Below, piece by piece: positions 1 to 15,600 of a DNA stretch of 64,000 nt. The notes below the pieces were generated by a model. That model was not told where the DNA came from and did no database searches. It was given only the letters and a program-made list of their open reading frames with translations. How positions within the stretch are numbered: position 1 is the stretch's first letter; each line of letters starts with the position of its first letter. The DNA is from Apostichopus japonicus. Lineage: Eukaryota > Echinodermata > Holothuroidea > Aspidochirotida > Stichopodidae. Both the position numbers and the translations under genes were made by a program. Location: the NCBI RefSeq assembly GCF_037975245.1, contig NC_092579.1, positions 19,242,678 to 19,306,677 of the forward strand. The letters are read 5' to 3'.

Positions 1-3000
1 TTAACTTTCTTTTAGAAGGGGGTACCCCAACAGCCCTGGGTCCTCTTTATAACTTCTGTTGGTAAGAGAGTGCAACACCATCCCTTGGACATCCTGAAAA
101 CTTCCCTTGAGAGAGATGTTTTTTTTTTTAGGTTTTTTTAAGCACAGGTACAGTGATTTGCCATATATTTTTCTACACAAACATGAGTTGAATGCTGGTT
201 ACTTTGCTTGTGTACTGCATGGAACACACTTTTGTGCCTAATGTAAATAATGCCAGACCAAACTTTTCATGGACTCTTGATGCATTTTTCGAAATTAACT
301 TATATCACTTATAAAGACAAAGACTGGGCCTTGTGAATACCTCACCCTGTTTGTATTTTATCTCCCTATATTTTTTTTTTCAAACTTAAATTCTGTAGAG
401 CTGTAAATCATCATGGAATAATTTGCTCTGCCTTCCTAGATCTGGATGTAGTACTATGTGTATGGTAAGGCCTGGTGCTGGGCTAGGGTAGGTAGCACAG
501 AACTATAAGCTCTGTTGACGTGCAGCACGGTTAAATACATGCACCTCATAAAAATCTCTGTATAGTTCCGTTTATTAGTCGTATATGGGATCTATCAGAC
601 AGTTTTGAAGGTTTTGTCTGAGACAGACAGAATTGTTTTAAGGGATATTATTTGCTTGAAAAAATTCTGTATTTGATATCTTGAAAGAATCTATATTCGA
701 TATCTTGAAAAATTTCATATAGAAGTAGAAAAAAGAGATGGAAAAGCAAAGACCTATACTTTTTATATCAGCCTATTTTTAAAGGAAAAAAGATAATAAA
801 TGAAAAGCACTTGCAAAATGGTGGGAGAAAAATTGCAAAGTTGTGGAAAGCAATCGGATGGGAAGCAAATGGTATTTTTTTCTCTTCTATCATCAAATAA
901 TTATTCATTGCACTGTTCAGTAATTTCTATCGGTTCACACAATTTCATAAATTTCCGGGTTTTATTTTAATTTGTATGTCTTGCCCTCTGTTGTTGTTTT
1001 CTTTTCTGTCTGTGTCAGTCTAGCATAACTTTCTTTATCTGTTTGGGAAATAAACAACAAAAACTCTTTGTTGAAACATTCAATATTTTGTCGCCCTCAT
1101 CCTCTTCCTCTTAAAATCTTCCTCTTGGGCTCCAAATTTCATAATCAGGTCACAAATTTGGACTCCTACAGTACTTTCCATTTCTGATAAACCCTCTGTT
1201 ATGGACTTCGATGTCCGATAATTCGTAATACTGTTTTCTTTCTGTTTTAACCATTTGATTTCACAGTAGTACACAATCATCCACTCCCAAGTGGTAATAG
1301 TCATTAGTTCTTTAAATATCAATAAATTCCAACAATACAAGGGCATTGAACTGCAGCTGTTAATAAACTGGAATTTGTGATATTTATACTTTCAATAGCA
1401 ATATGTGTCAAGGAGGTGTGATTTTAGCAATATTCTGATTATCATATTAAGCTTTATTTATCTAAAATCTGAGTTTCCTACTTGTGCTGGATTTTGGACC
1501 TGTAGTTCAATAGCAAAACTGTTTACTTTAGTATCAATGTGATTGGGAAGCTTGCTGTAGGATCATCTTAATCACATCATAACAGGTATGGATGGGATAA
1601 GTTGTGAGCCTGAATGTTTTGATATTGTAGAATATGATGTTCAAAAAGGAACCCCAAAATATATATTTCTGAGACCTGGGCTCTGAGAATAAAGGTTTGT
1701 AGGAGACATCAGAGTCAAAGAGGTACAGTATTAGGTTTAGGAGGGATATCCCAGGGATAGGTGTTGCCAGGTTAAGGGTAACTCCCCTCCCAGTTGTAGT
1801 CAAGCATTCATCTCCCCCACCCGTCCCCATTCAGTTGCCTGGTTACTATTTGATTTTTAGCCTTTCCTACTTCCATCTGTTTAAATTAATCTGTCTTTTC
1901 TTGCCATATATGTACCTTGTTTACATACAAACCGGTTTCCAAAATTTCCCTTTCGAAAGGTACAAGATCTCCTCAGTACAGAATTTGTGCTGTTTCACAG
2001 TTTTCTATAAACTTTGAATGTTAGAACGATTTCATTCTCTCCTGGCAAATCACGACTAGACTCATGTATAAATGCAAATAGGATAGCAGGGTGAGAACAT
2101 GTTACAGGAAATAAATTATACACAAACGCATCACAAAATGCTTTGCCAATTGGGCTAACTGCTATACTGAATGCTAAAGATGTATAGCAGTTTTTGTACC
2201 CAAGAAGTTCAGGAACCATAGCATTTTATGAGAGACAGACCTTGGAGCCTTTCAAAACTTCTTAGCAAACATTGGACACTAAATTGTGTTTGGTATTATA
2301 TGGACCAGCGACAGAAGTGTTATGCCACTGGCAGGTGTACATCGACAGATGACAACAGAATGAAATGATGGTGAAGCTAAAAAGGACAAATTCTAGTATT
2401 TCTATGAGACTATGATCAATGAAAGAACTTCAAACCATCGTGAACACTTTTTCTACCAAGTCGGATACCACATCCTGCCTTCACTTGATATACTAAGCTT
2501 TAGTTTTGATCATTGCAACAGTGGTGTATATGCTTGAATGTAGATACTTAATATTACACATGCAGTTGTGTCAACACTGTCAATGATTGCTTTAAGTGTG
2601 ATAAACTGGCCATTGATAGGTTTTAACTTGCACTACTGCACCTGTCCAATAGCGTTATAGATTGTCTTCACGTATAGGTGAGTGGTTGCCGTGGGAGCCA
2701 AACCTGCAGACACGCAGTAGTCAGTAACATTGTCGTGTTATTATATTTGTCATAAAGTCGTATTTTATTGTTAAGTGTTTGTCTCGTTAGATGGGCTGTC
2801 TCGTTAATTTGGCTGTCATTAAAATGCAAGCGTTGCATGTGAATGTTCATGAAGGGGAATATTGATAAAGTACACACAGTTAGTTAATTCATTACCTTTT
2901 TAATTTTGTGTCTGTTTAATCAGGTTTGTGCGTTTATTGTTTTCTCATCTGGTCTGCACAAGGTTTTTTAGTAAATTATCTTTCATCAGTAGTGGAGTAT

Positions 3001-3675
3001 TTAACATTCCAAGAAGAATGTTCTACTTTTTCTTCAAACATGGTAGCAACATGTACGACATACTCTCATGGTTGCTTGGGTTTAAAAGGGGCAAAATTAA
3101 ACTGCAAACTTGACTGGCTGTGCTGTAATTAATTAGTTAATATTGCTGTATTTTGATCTTTTTGTTGACCTTCCATCCTTATCCTACCCTATTCTCCCCC
3201 TCTCTTTCTTCCTCCCCATCTCTCTTTCCCCTTTCCCTCTCCCTGCCCATCTCAATTTCTTTGCCCTTTCCTTTCCCCTCTACTCCCCACACCCTACTCC
3301 CACCCCCTATCCCCATCCCCTACTCCCCATCCCCCTACTCCCCATCCCCCTACTCCCCATCCCCCTCTTCTCCCCATCCCATTTTTCTTCCCACCCCCAT
3401 TTTCACCCTCCCACCCTTTTTACAGAAGATTACAACCTCAGGTGCTAATGATCACATGAACTAAAGAGACAACTCGAGGCTTTAAAATCTGACCAAGCGA
3501 CTAAACTTTGTTAAGTAACATCTTGTTATGATGATGTATACAGGAATGATGTGCTTCATGGAAACTTAACAGCTACTTTTGTATGAATCTGTAAGGGGAA
3601 CATCTTAGGTTAAATCATTTTCAGAATGATGCATGCCCTATTATATGAAACTTGATCCATTTCTTCTTTCGATAG
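1..3675 (+). other. Presumed SGSM3 intron or upstream sequence
   Basis: No exon can be supported here. The first recognised exon (3676) starts in phase 0 just after the TBC domain, so an intron must precede it. Low-complexity pyrimidine tracts occur at 3165-3430, including a short tandem repeat of CCCCATCCCCCTACT type at about 3295-3375. The rest is unremarkable AT-rich DNA. Confidence 0.5.
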
Positions 3676-6600
3676 GTTGGGATGAAGCATTCCACATCCC
3701 TAACTGACCTGGTGGTGGACACACATAGGAGGAAACATTTGGCCTATCTCCTGGCAGAGTCGGGATCCTCGACAAACTCAGATACGCCGTCTGCTCTCCC
3801 GAAACAGGTTTGTACGAAAAATAAAATAAAAACAAACATGGTCTTTTGAACGTCGGTACCAATTTAGGTATACCACATTATAAACAGAAACTTCACCAAA
3901 ACTTGAAAAAAAACCAGCAGGATTCCAACCGATGAAAATCACTTCAGGTTTTACCATATTAACTAAACAGAACCGAAACTCGAAAAACAAAGCAGGATTC
4001 CGACAGACTAAAATTAATTAGCAAAAATTCTCCAAATATCCCCAGCAGGATTACAACTGATGATAAACACACTGTAAATGTTAGATTGAAACCTTCAAGA
4101 AATTGAAGGTTTGGAAAGAAGAGTAAGTGGTGGGTGTTTTAATACCCAGAAGTAGGGTAAGTATCATCTGTGATAAATACCAAAATATGTGAAAGTTGTT
4201 TGGAGTGTTGACAGATAAATTGATGGATGAAGCTGTTAATAGAACTTGATTGGGAACATGATGACATCTTAACATATCTTACAAATATCAGGTTGGTGAA
4301 ATGTCCCAATTGTTGGTGTGCATGGACATGGAAGCAACCTCAACCTCAAGAGCATGAAATGATTCAGTGAATTGAACAACTTTTAGTTTCTCTGAAGCAA
4401 CTTTTAGTTTTATTGGTATCTAGTTTACCTAAGACAGAAGAGGAATTGTCATAAACCTAACTTACAACTGTGTATACTATAGACTGTCAACATCACAGCT
4501 GGAAGGGGGGGGGGGGGGTGGAGTGGGGTGGGGGGTGTTATCAACATGTGAAGGGGGAACCCCAAGGACACCAGTAGAATTTGTTGCTGGAGTTGACTTA
4601 ATTTAACTTCTTTAAGCGAGCTCTACTCCGCATCATTTCTCGATGGTACATATGGGATGTGATATGAAGGAAATATCGTGAGATATATTTTGTCATTTTT
4701 TTCTCTATTTTTTCTCTTGCCTCTGTCTCTTGCAGCATGTGAACAAAAGACAACTGCAGAGGAAAAGATCCTTCATTGGGACAATCTTTGGTGAGTGTTT
4801 TATTTTTAGCTTTAGGGGTTCTTGTCACCCCTTAATATGTTTAATATTCCTTTTTCCTGAGTAAGTAATGTCAACCCTACCCTCCCCCACCCTTCCCCCT
4901 ATCCCCCTTCCTCCAAATGTATAGTTCTATCTGATATCCCTTGCACATATGCTAAGGTTTCCTTTCCTTGTGTTGCATGTGTCTAATTTGCAATATCACA
5001 AATTGCAGAAAAGCTAAACAATCTGTTACATTTATAGCTGTCTTCTTCATCATATTTATCCCAATTTATTTTGTTATATTTCTGCAACATGTTTTGACAA
5101 ACATGTGTTGTTTTTTAAACTTTTGAGTGTAAAAAAATCTCAGATTATGGGTCTCTCACCACATGATTTACTTTTCAACATCAATTGTTTACATTTATTG
5201 TGCTCATTTTATGGAGTTTAGGAAACCAATGCAAAGTTTGATTTATTTTCAAAGCTTAATATATGTAATCATTTCAATTTTTAAAATGTCTTTTGCACAC
5301 GTTTGCTTTATTTTCCCTCGTGCCTTACATTCCTTGTTTATTTGTTCTTGCAGGTCCGGATGAGAACGGAGGTGATTTGAAAGCCAAGAATGTACGACAG
5401 ACAGAGCTGGTCTCCGATTTGAAAGACGCTGTTCTTCAAATTGGCAGACATTTCCAGTCAATTGACCCCAAAAATGCCAAAATTGTAAGCAAATCTTGTA
5501 TATTTCTTCAAATGTATAAACAGATAAAACTGTTCTCTGAATTAGGAGAATTTTTGTTTCTCTTGGATTTGAATTCTAGCATTTTAATTTAGTAACTGGT
5601 GAATTCATAGGCACACAATATTAAAAGGATGTGAACTAGATGGTCGGAAAACTTTTTTTGGTTTCTATCTTCTGTATTTTTGTTTTATCTCCAGAGTTTG
5701 ACTGCAGATTATTCCCTCGAGAGCCATCAGAGTGACCACGAACAGTTTGTCAACGTCTCCAGAACAAGAAGGAGAAGGGCTAAGGCTCTCTTGGATTTTG
5801 AAAGGCATGACGATGATGAACTTGGCTTCCGAAAGAATGATATCATAACAGTGAGTTGGTCGTACTTGTAATCTGCTAGGTATGAATACGATTACGAGAG
5901 AGAAAAATTATTCATATTCATATTAGTCAGGACGAGGAATTGAGCATGGGTTTTCATTTGCCACTCCTGCAAATAATGCGGTTTTAAAATGGAATAACCT
6001 TTGAAGTCCATCTGTGAACACGATTTCCAAATTGTGTGCTTCATATACAATTAAATGGATCTAGAAATATGAATTTTAGCAATATTAATGTTGCTTATGA
6101 ATTAATCTTTGTCTTCTTTTCAGATCATTTCACAGAAGGATGAACATTGTTGGGTGGGTGAAATCAATGGTTTGAGAGGTATGTTCATTTCTGATTACTG
6201 AACGTGTTCTAAAGTTAATTAAAGGGATATTCTGCAAGATGAAGTCAGTTGTTTAATATTAAAGCATGCTGGAAATTTCCTGCATCGGTGGGTCAAAAGC
6301 ACATTCTCGTATCATTTTGTGTTTTGAAGCAAAAGTTTGATAAAAATGTCAGTTTTCATTCACAAAATTACCTGTGACTTATTGAACTTTTCATTCTTTG
6401 AACAGTTGGAGGCAATAAAAGTCTTGGATGTTTCCTTAATATTAAGTTTTGTGTTGCATCTGAAGTGACTAAATGGCCTCTTATGTTAAACTAAGTAGTT
6501 GAGCCACTTTAGTCAATGAGCCTCATATATATTAAAGTGTAATTTCTCAAAGATTAAAAACGGTATCAAAATACAAGCTGGACTAATAGCAGTGTTTTAG

Positions 6601-9600
6601 AAGTCTGCCTTATATCAAAATTATGTGCCTAGAGTCCTCCTTCCTACTCTTAAAATCCTGTTCTTAACTAAGACTATTTATTTCGGTGGTTCATAATTCT
6701 CCTGCATTTTGGTAAGTATTCTACATCCTTTTTGTTGTTGTTTTTTTCTTGGTGCAATAGGCTGGTTTCCTGCAAAGTTTGTAGAGTTGTTGGATGAGAG
6801 GAGTAAACAGTATACCAGTGCAGGTGATGACAGCATCACAGAAAATATTACTGATCTGGTCAGAGGGACTCTGTGTCCAGCACTCAAGTCCATATTTGAG
6901 CATGGCCTCAGACAACCGTCCATTCTGGGAGGACCATGCCATCCCTGGCTGTTTATTGAAGAGGTAAGGAAACTTACAGATAATCTTCTTGTGCACAATT
7001 CCACAACCGCTTTCTATGTTTGTTTTTTGTGTTTTCATCCTTGGCTCTGATTGGATGGTACTACTGTGTTGTGAAAGCATTCCTGACAATCTGTTATTCT
7101 AGCAAAAGTATGACATTCCTTTAGCTGTATATGAATTTGTTTGTTATGTTCGTCAACGTTAAATACGTTTGATGATGGTAGGATTGTTGTCTGTTAAGTA
7201 GAGTTGATGTCGTTAAATTTGTTATACCAGTGGATTCTATAGTTATAAACAGTAGATTCTATAGTTATAAACAGTAGAGTTACTTTGGCAAATCCAGGAT
7301 AGATCCAAAATACAAAGAGAAAGTCAATAATTATAAAGATGAATACCAATGTCAAAAGAGTGTCTGGCCAGCAAAGTGCGTAGAAATGAAAACTTGTATT
7401 GAAAATTGCCCAGTAAAGATTTGTTCATTTCATGAGTAAATATGGGGCCAGTGTTCCATGTGGATCACTTGCTATCTTTTTCAAGTGATACACTGCGACA
7501 TTTTGTATAATTGACAAAAAAACACAAAAAGTTATGTTTAAGCCAGTTGCTACTATTCTCTTCCATTTTAAATGAACTAGTTTAATCAGAAGAATGAATT
7601 GTCTAAAAACTAGAAATGCATTACATACCTTCTTATTTCTTGATATCCAGGCAAGTGCAAAGGAGGTGGAGAGGGATTTTGAGTCAGTCTACTCCAGATT
7701 GGTATTGTGTAAGACATATCGGTACGTCAACATCGATGACTGCTTTATTTTTTTGTTAAACATCTGCTGCATTTTCTTGTCCGAGCAAATCTAGCATACT
7801 TTGTATAGTTTAATAATTCCTTACCTAAAAAGGACAAGAATTTACCTTGACTGCTACAAGCCCTGTCTGAATTTATTCTCATCCCTGACTCTGATTAGCT
7901 TATCATTAGGTGTCATGTGACCTTATCGTGGAAATTTGATATTTTTGTAAATAACTGAAATCAATGCAAGGTATTTCAGATCACAAAATGGTTACTTTTT
8001 CAATAACAGATGCTTGGGGTAATTGTGTGTGTACATGCCTGGTAAAACAACATCTTTAGGATGATATGCAATAATTCTGCTGCTGCTAGTGAACAGGGTT
8101 CACAGTGTTACTTTCAATGGAAGCTACAAAGCATACTGTACATACAAACTGAAAGTCAGTTCAGGGTTTATCTGATGAGAAAATCCTGTCGGCCTAGACC
8201 TAGTCTTTAGATTTGACCTTTGAAGATATTGAAAATATATATTATCTATTAAAAGAAATTATTGTGACATTTTAAAAAAAATACCATATCTCTGGATGAT
8301 TATTAATTTTGTTCTCCTCACACCAGACTGGATGAAGATGGTAAAGTCCTCACTCCGGAGGAGCTACTCTACAGAGCGGTGCAGGGCATAAATCAGTCAC
8401 ATGACCGAGCCCATGCCCAGATGGAGGTCAAATTAAGGTCACTGATATGTGCAGGACTCAAGTAAGTTGGCCGGACCAGACTTCCCAAATTAAAATGCAT
8501 TGTTAAATGTCAGGCTTGTTTGCTACAAGGACAGTGTTCCTACTTGTAATTACAACCAAGGGGGACTGGAGTCATGAACTCTGTGTGTGATAGTTTGCCC
8601 ATGCCTGCCATGGAACTGAATTAATCCATGGTCAAGTTTTTTATATTTTATCTGTCGGTAAAGCTTTTCATTTCTTCGTGCATCTTCATCTCACCTGCAT
8701 TATCACTTGTAAAGACAAGTTATCTATAATTCTCGTTGCCTGCCTCCACCTCTCTCTCTCTCTCTCTCTGGAAGTATTTTGACATCCTTTGAAGAGAAAC
8801 CAGTTTCTTTCGGCTCCATCTTTCACCCTCCTCGAAAGACAGAATTTTCTTGAAACTGTAATCCATAGTGACTTGAGTTTTCCTTTTAATTTCCCGTTTT
8901 GCAGTGAACAGGTCCTTCACCTGTGGCTTGAGGCTCTCTGCTCTTGCGAATCCATCGTGGAGAAGTGGTACTACCCATCGTCATTTGTCAGAAGTCCAGG
9001 GTGGGTACAGATCAAATGTGAACTTCGTGTTCTCTCAAAGTTTGCATTCAACTTGTCGACGGATTGGGAGATACCAACAAAGAAAGAGGTGAGTAGACTA
9101 TTAAAATTCCTCTTTGCAGTTTATTGAAGAGTAATTTTTTTTTATTTATGTATCTTATCCTGTGGTGTTTCTATATTCCTGTTGATAAATATCAGTTCAC
9201 CAAAATTCATTTGGGTGTTCATTGAACTAAACAGTGCTAACTCACTACATTTCATTCGTACTTATAAACTTAATATAGAACTGTATAACCTGGTAACTAT
9301 TTTTAGCATTAAGTAAAAAGTACTCAAATTCTAATATTTTCTTTATAACAAAATTTTTCACCTGTGTGTAGTAACTTCAGTGATACTGTAACTACTCAAA
9401 ATCAATTCACCTGTTTGTTAAATTCATCCAAATTCTTGTTAACTTGAATGTTTACCCACGTAAACGATTTGCTGCATATTTCCACAAATATCATAGATTT
9501 TTTTCAGAACAGTTTCTTTACAAAGTTGTGTCACTTTTATTAAAATTATTTTATGTTTTTTTGCATATTTTTGAAATAATAAGCAGTTTTTCAATTCCAT

Positions 9601-12600
9601 TAAGACAGACAAAATTTGTTTATTCCAATCAAAATGACATTCGCTGATCTGTGAGATCAAAGAAAAGTGTAAACATCATATCACCCCTTTCACTTTTTCA
9701 TGTTGTTCATTCGCATTCAATTTATTAGATATTTTCTTTAATATTGGTTTCTTAAAAAAAAGGAAAAGCTGATCGCAACAAGATGAAGCAAATTAATAAA
9801 TAAATAAATAAAGAAAGCAAAGCAAAGCAAATTCTTTGATAAATATCTTAAACAAAAAATAGTAAAAAATATGAATGCTGTTTTGCAATAGAAATGTGTT
9901 TTTGCATCCTCTGTCCAATTCATCCATCTAGAAGTTCGGTTTCATTTCTTCGAATAAGTAAACAATATTGATCTTCCCACAAGTTGTGTCGTTCAGCTAG
10001 CGTGGGACAGCTGTTGTGCAAGAATTCATTCTCTTCCCAAAGGATGCAATTCACCAATAAATTAACCTTTGATACAAGTTTATGACAATGGAGAGAAAAA
10101 AACATTAATAAAATTTGTATAAAATTGTTTCTTGTCTTCAATTAAACTACAAAATACATAATTCTTTTCCTGGAATCTGCAGTAGTTGTTTTCTTAAAAT
10201 AAAAATAAAACTACAAGAAAAATGCATGACTTTTTTATATCATATAATGCATGCTTTCATCATCTCCATGGGAGCCATCAATAAATGCATGAAACATCTC
10301 CCTCTTTTGGTCCTCTGATTGTGGTTTTCTGTAGGGCAAGTTACTGTTTGAGTACATTTGTGACATATATTCAGCAACAGATGGTAGGGTAACGTGGCAG
10401 CCTGTCTAAAAATGTGTGTGTTACAAAATGGGAAACTGCACTATATATCTTAGAGCACTATCAAACGTTTCCAAGTTACCCTGTTTCTGAATGATAAGAC
10501 ATTCAAGCAGATCTAAAAAAAAAAATCTGGAATTCTTCTTGTCTTTGAGTATCGTAAACCCTCATCAAATCTGAATTCTTGGACAAATGTTAATCTCGTG
10601 GATAGAATTCTTTGCTTTTAAATGATTTTCTGTGATAATTATCCTCAGTATATTTTATTCAGTCAGCTGCTGTTCATTAGGGCCGGATATAGCTTAGGAG
10701 CAAGGGATGGGTTGGGGGTTGGGGTGTTGTGGAGTGGGGGTTTGTGGGGTGGGGGTGACATCCTAGGGTACCCTTAGCTCACAGGGAAAACTGCTCTTAG
10801 GTAGCTAAAAGTACTGAAATGGGTCAGGATTAATTACGATTAGCTAGAAAAGAAAAGAATTCAACTTTAAGTAGGCGGATAGAACAAGTCCAATTTGAAA
10901 CAGTTACCGATGTTACTGAAAACCTCAAGCTGAAAGTTGTGACAAAGTCAGAACTTGTTGGCACTAACATTTGATACAAAAGGAACAAAATTCTAGACCA
11001 AAAATTGAATATTCAAATAGTGCTTCCTCCTCTCTGTACCCACCTCTCTGTCTCCCCACATCTCTGTACCCCCCCCCCACTTAAATTATAGGAAATGACA
11101 AGAAACACAAGAGATATTTAAAAGAAAAAAAAAACATTAGAGAATCAGAGGCGTAGGTTGGTTCTGAGATCACAATGCCAGTCGATTCAGATTCTGAAGA
11201 TATCTGGACAGAACTTTGTAATTTTTACATGATCGGCTTTGTGTCAAGTGCAGTTCAGATGAGTAGGGGTTTTCGGTCCCAACTCTCACTCTTGAATTGA
11301 GGACATCCGAAGCAATTTACAGCTACCCCACTTCAGATAATCAATGTGATTGCCAATGTACTGAAAGCAACTTAGATTAGGTCAGAAATTTTGACTCCCC
11401 CCCTCCCCCCCCAAAAACAAAATGTTTTCAGATAATTATTTGAAAACCGTCACTTTTGTCCAACATCTGTGACTTTCTTAAAAGAACAATTAGACTTTAT
11501 AATTTCATTTTTCTGTTAATGGAATCTCTTTCTTATTTGGTTTGCCCTCCCCCCCCCCCCCATTCTCTGACTGGCATGCCCGTTGACTGAATCGATCATT
11601 TCATTTCTCTATTTGCACCAGGGCAAAGCTTCTCTTAAAGATAGCGTCCAGGACATGCTTATCAAACACCATCTATTCAGCTGGGATCTCTGAACATGAA
11701 ACACTGCTGCTACTACTACTACTACTACTATCCTACTCTTTGCTTGTCATTCTATGTGTCCATAGTGTCGGTAGTGATGCTGCAGACACTATGTACAGTC
11801 AGAGGTGGAGGCAAAACCCATATTTTCGAGGATAAACACATCATCTTTTCTCCTCTGGGAAGTCGTCATGTAGACTTTTTATATATGGTTCTGGAATGCT
11901 GACAATTTTACACCTATGGTGAAGGGTATAACATTTCTTCTAAGTAATATTTGTTCATGTTGATATCATTGTGATATCAAGGTTATGCATAATTCATATG
12001 GTGACATTATGGTTGCGTAATTATGGTGGCGTGCTGTTGAAATGATGATAGCACCATGTGACTTTAAATGATTACATCGTGGTGATTCGTCTCTCATGGC
12101 AAATGGCGTGATGACATGATCTAATGATAGTGTCATGGCTACATTGCCATCATGTCAGAAATGGTATGATGGTTTGAGTAGCGGTGAGACCACGGTGACA
12201 TCGCGGTTGTGACATGGTGACATGACTTAGTCACTTTGGTAAAATCATGGTGACATAGTGATGTCACAGTGATGTCATGGTGACATGACTAAGTCACTTT
12301 GATGTATTGGTGGTATCACTATACCATGATAGTAGAATCATGGTGACATCATAGTTATGTCATGGTGATGTTATGGTGACATGACTAAGTCACTTTCATG
12401 TACTGGTGGTATCACTATACCATGATGGTAGCATCACGGTGACATCATAGTTATCTCATGGTGATGTCATGGTGACATGACTAAGTCACTTGATATATTG
12501 GTGGTATCTCCATACCATGGTGACATCATAGTGACACGGTTCTTCATGATGATGTTATGGTGACATGACTCAGTCACTTTGATGTATTAGTGGTATCACT

Positions 12601-15600
12601 ATACCATGATGGTAGCATGGTTTGTCATGGTGACGTGACTGAATCCCTGTGCCATCTTGGTACCATCACCATACCGTGATGGTTTCATCATGGTGACATG
12701 ACTATGGTGACATGATATAATCATGACACCAAGGTACCATCATGGTGGGATGTTGGCATGGTGGTTTTATCTCATTTAACATATTGTTCTTGAATGCATT
12801 TGGATATATTAAATACACCATAATTTTATTGTCATCTGTGTATAATATAGGTGGCGGACTATGATATTATTTAACATTCATGAATCACAACAAGCTCCTT
12901 CATCTTTGAAGTACTGAGCAGGTGGCGGGTAGATGTAATGCGTTGTATATTGCCAGTCGATGCTACATGGCCCATTTAAAAATACAAATTTGTTTGAAAA
13001 AACAATTGCAGCTTTGGACTTTGCACAAACTCTTTGTAAAATTCTCAAGCAACTGTAAGAATGAATTTTTAAGTCAAATTAAGGGAGAAAATTAAATACT
13101 TAATGAAGTTAAGAAACGAAACTAGAAGACATGGTCCACCTGGACAAGAAAACCTTTCCCACGGGGGTTGTTTCTAATAACTTTGGCAAAATTGATAATT
13201 TACGAAAAAGACTTTCAACATCTACAGGGAAATTATTTATTTAGATTATTTATTAACTATTTATTGATTTACTGTGCAATCTGTGTCATCAGAGAATTAA
13301 CCATAACAACAAAAATATATAAAAAACTTGGCATTTGTTCAATTAGAATAAAAATAATAACAATAATAATCATAATAATTTATGCATTTTTAAAATGCCG
13401 AAATCCAGAACAATTAACTGTTCACGGTGTTGAACAATGAAAACAAGAGCTGAGAAGATGAGCCTTGAAGTTACAATTATTTTATTTACAGTGGAGACTG
13501 GCAAATTATTTGTGGGAATAAAGTTAATAGTTGGTGAAAAACTATAAGTTATGTTATTAAAAGGTATGCAAGTGTCTGTTATGTATTCAAAAAAATATGG
13601 TTCAATGAATTACCTCTAATAACAAAGTTTGATTGATTTGAGGTCAAAGGTCAGTTTAGAATTACAGGTTCACACGGTAGCAATCTTTCTTTTATCCTAA
13701 AAGATCGTTTATCTGCAGATTCTCCAAAATTGTTTCATTCTCATCACAAGACTGATGTTATGAAATTTGTGTATAAAGTATTGTTGTTAAGAACACAAAA
13801 TGAATTTTCTTATGTTTGGCTTTTGACAATTCAATGTAGTGATTTGTTTATTGCTTTACAAGTCTGGTTTTATTCTCAAATGCAATTTCATTTTTTAGCT
13901 TTACAATTCAGTAAAAAAGGAAGTTAGCCCGTAGCAACTGTGCACCGTGCACATGCCTACATGCAGTTGTACAGCCTCTGTGTGCATTTTATTTAGATTG
14001 CAATGTAACAATGTCTTTGGTCATGTGATAGTCACATGTTAATCCTAATTTCTCTTGTCTCATCAAACTTTCAAGTATAATCTATTATAAAACAGTACAT
14101 ATGATTACTTTAAAACCTTGGTTATATTCCGAAATCTATTTATCTTTTAACTTTTAGAAAACCAAGACGTGATAGTTACTGCTTATCCAATTCTTTCAAA
14201 TTTAGTGCAATTTAACATTGATTGTGTGTTAGTTTCTCATCTATTTATTTCAAAATGATTCCCGATAAAAGAGATCGACATGTTTTGGCATGTTTGTAAG
14301 TATTCGAAAAATCGTTTTCAGAATTAAGGTTTAACGGAGCAAAATATTCATTCTACCCTTGCTTTATTCAGGGGTATAACAGGCAGGTGTTGTAAGAAAT
14401 CTTGTGGGGGGGTTGTTGGGTTTTGATCTCATATGTACTTTTCTTATGATTTGTTGGTTATACTCCCATGTCTGAGGGAATGGTGGTCCTAATTCTATGA
14501 GTGCAAAGTGCCGCAGATTCTAGTTAAAATTCTAGTTGATTCTAGTTGAGGGTTAGATTGAACATCTCCACTGATGTGTCAGCTTTTGTGCATTCCTCAA
14601 AAAATCTAATATAGCAACGAAAAATGTATGTTTTGTTTTGGGTCCTTCAGAGGTCTGCGTTTGACGAGGGTGGGGGTGGGGGGATAAATGAACCCATTTC
14701 TTTAATAGTTTTGTTTAGTTTTCCTAAGAGAAAAAAAATGAACGATGTTAGCATACTGTAAATGTACTTTTCCTCCTATTTTACAAAAACTTCTGTCATA
14801 GGACAAATATATGTTTTTTTTGGGGTGATTCTGTGATTTCTGTCATAGTTGTTTGGTCTTTTTTGCATGACTCGTAAATTTGATTAATATCCCTAAGGTC
14901 TGCTTGAAAGCATTAGAACAGTAGTGTTTATCTTTAATATAAAGACCTTTTTGGGTCATATTTGTCATTATTATCAAATTCTTCAAAAATATGCACAAGT
15001 TAATGATGCAATAAGGGAGATTTGGTCCAATACAATAATGCTTTAAGTTAGAAACTATAGTTTAAAAAATAACAATACTGAACAGGAAACTTAATTGATG
15101 TATTTTATAGACAGAATAGTAATTTGTGTGCCTAAATGAATTCTACCACAGATGGTTTATTCTAATCAAGTTTTGCATTTTAATTGAAACACTTGATTTT
15201 GACCATTTTATCAAAGTAATATGGTTCAAAATATGGGCTATGACAATTTGATATTTAAAAGGATGAATTTAGGTCACAAAATAATTCATTTTGATATTTT
15301 GTAGATCGATGAGAAAGCACTCCCAGTTGGTCCAGGCTGTGTTTCTATAATGCTATAATTTGATATGGAATTTGAATATTTTCAACTGAAAATGGAATAA
15401 TTTATTATTACCTATATAAACATCTAGAAGGGTTTCTTAATTTGTGTCATCTGCACTGAACTTAATTGTTTTATGTGACATTTGGTAGGTTTGGTCAAAC
15501 TTTGTCAATATTCTCGGCCAAGAGCAAACAACCATGAATCAGATGTCTTAATGATCATTCAATATTGTCCCCAATATATTCCAGAAAGTCAGATAACAGC

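Noticed and set aside
16-61. Possible exon with AG before it and GTAAGA after it
   Set aside because: Its open frame ends in a phase that does not fit the next recognised exon (3676), and the peptide does not resemble the SGSM3 TBC region.
3143-3464. Two overlapping open frames rich in Pro, Ser and Leu
   Set aside because: They come from a pyrimidine-rich low-complexity tract without family features.
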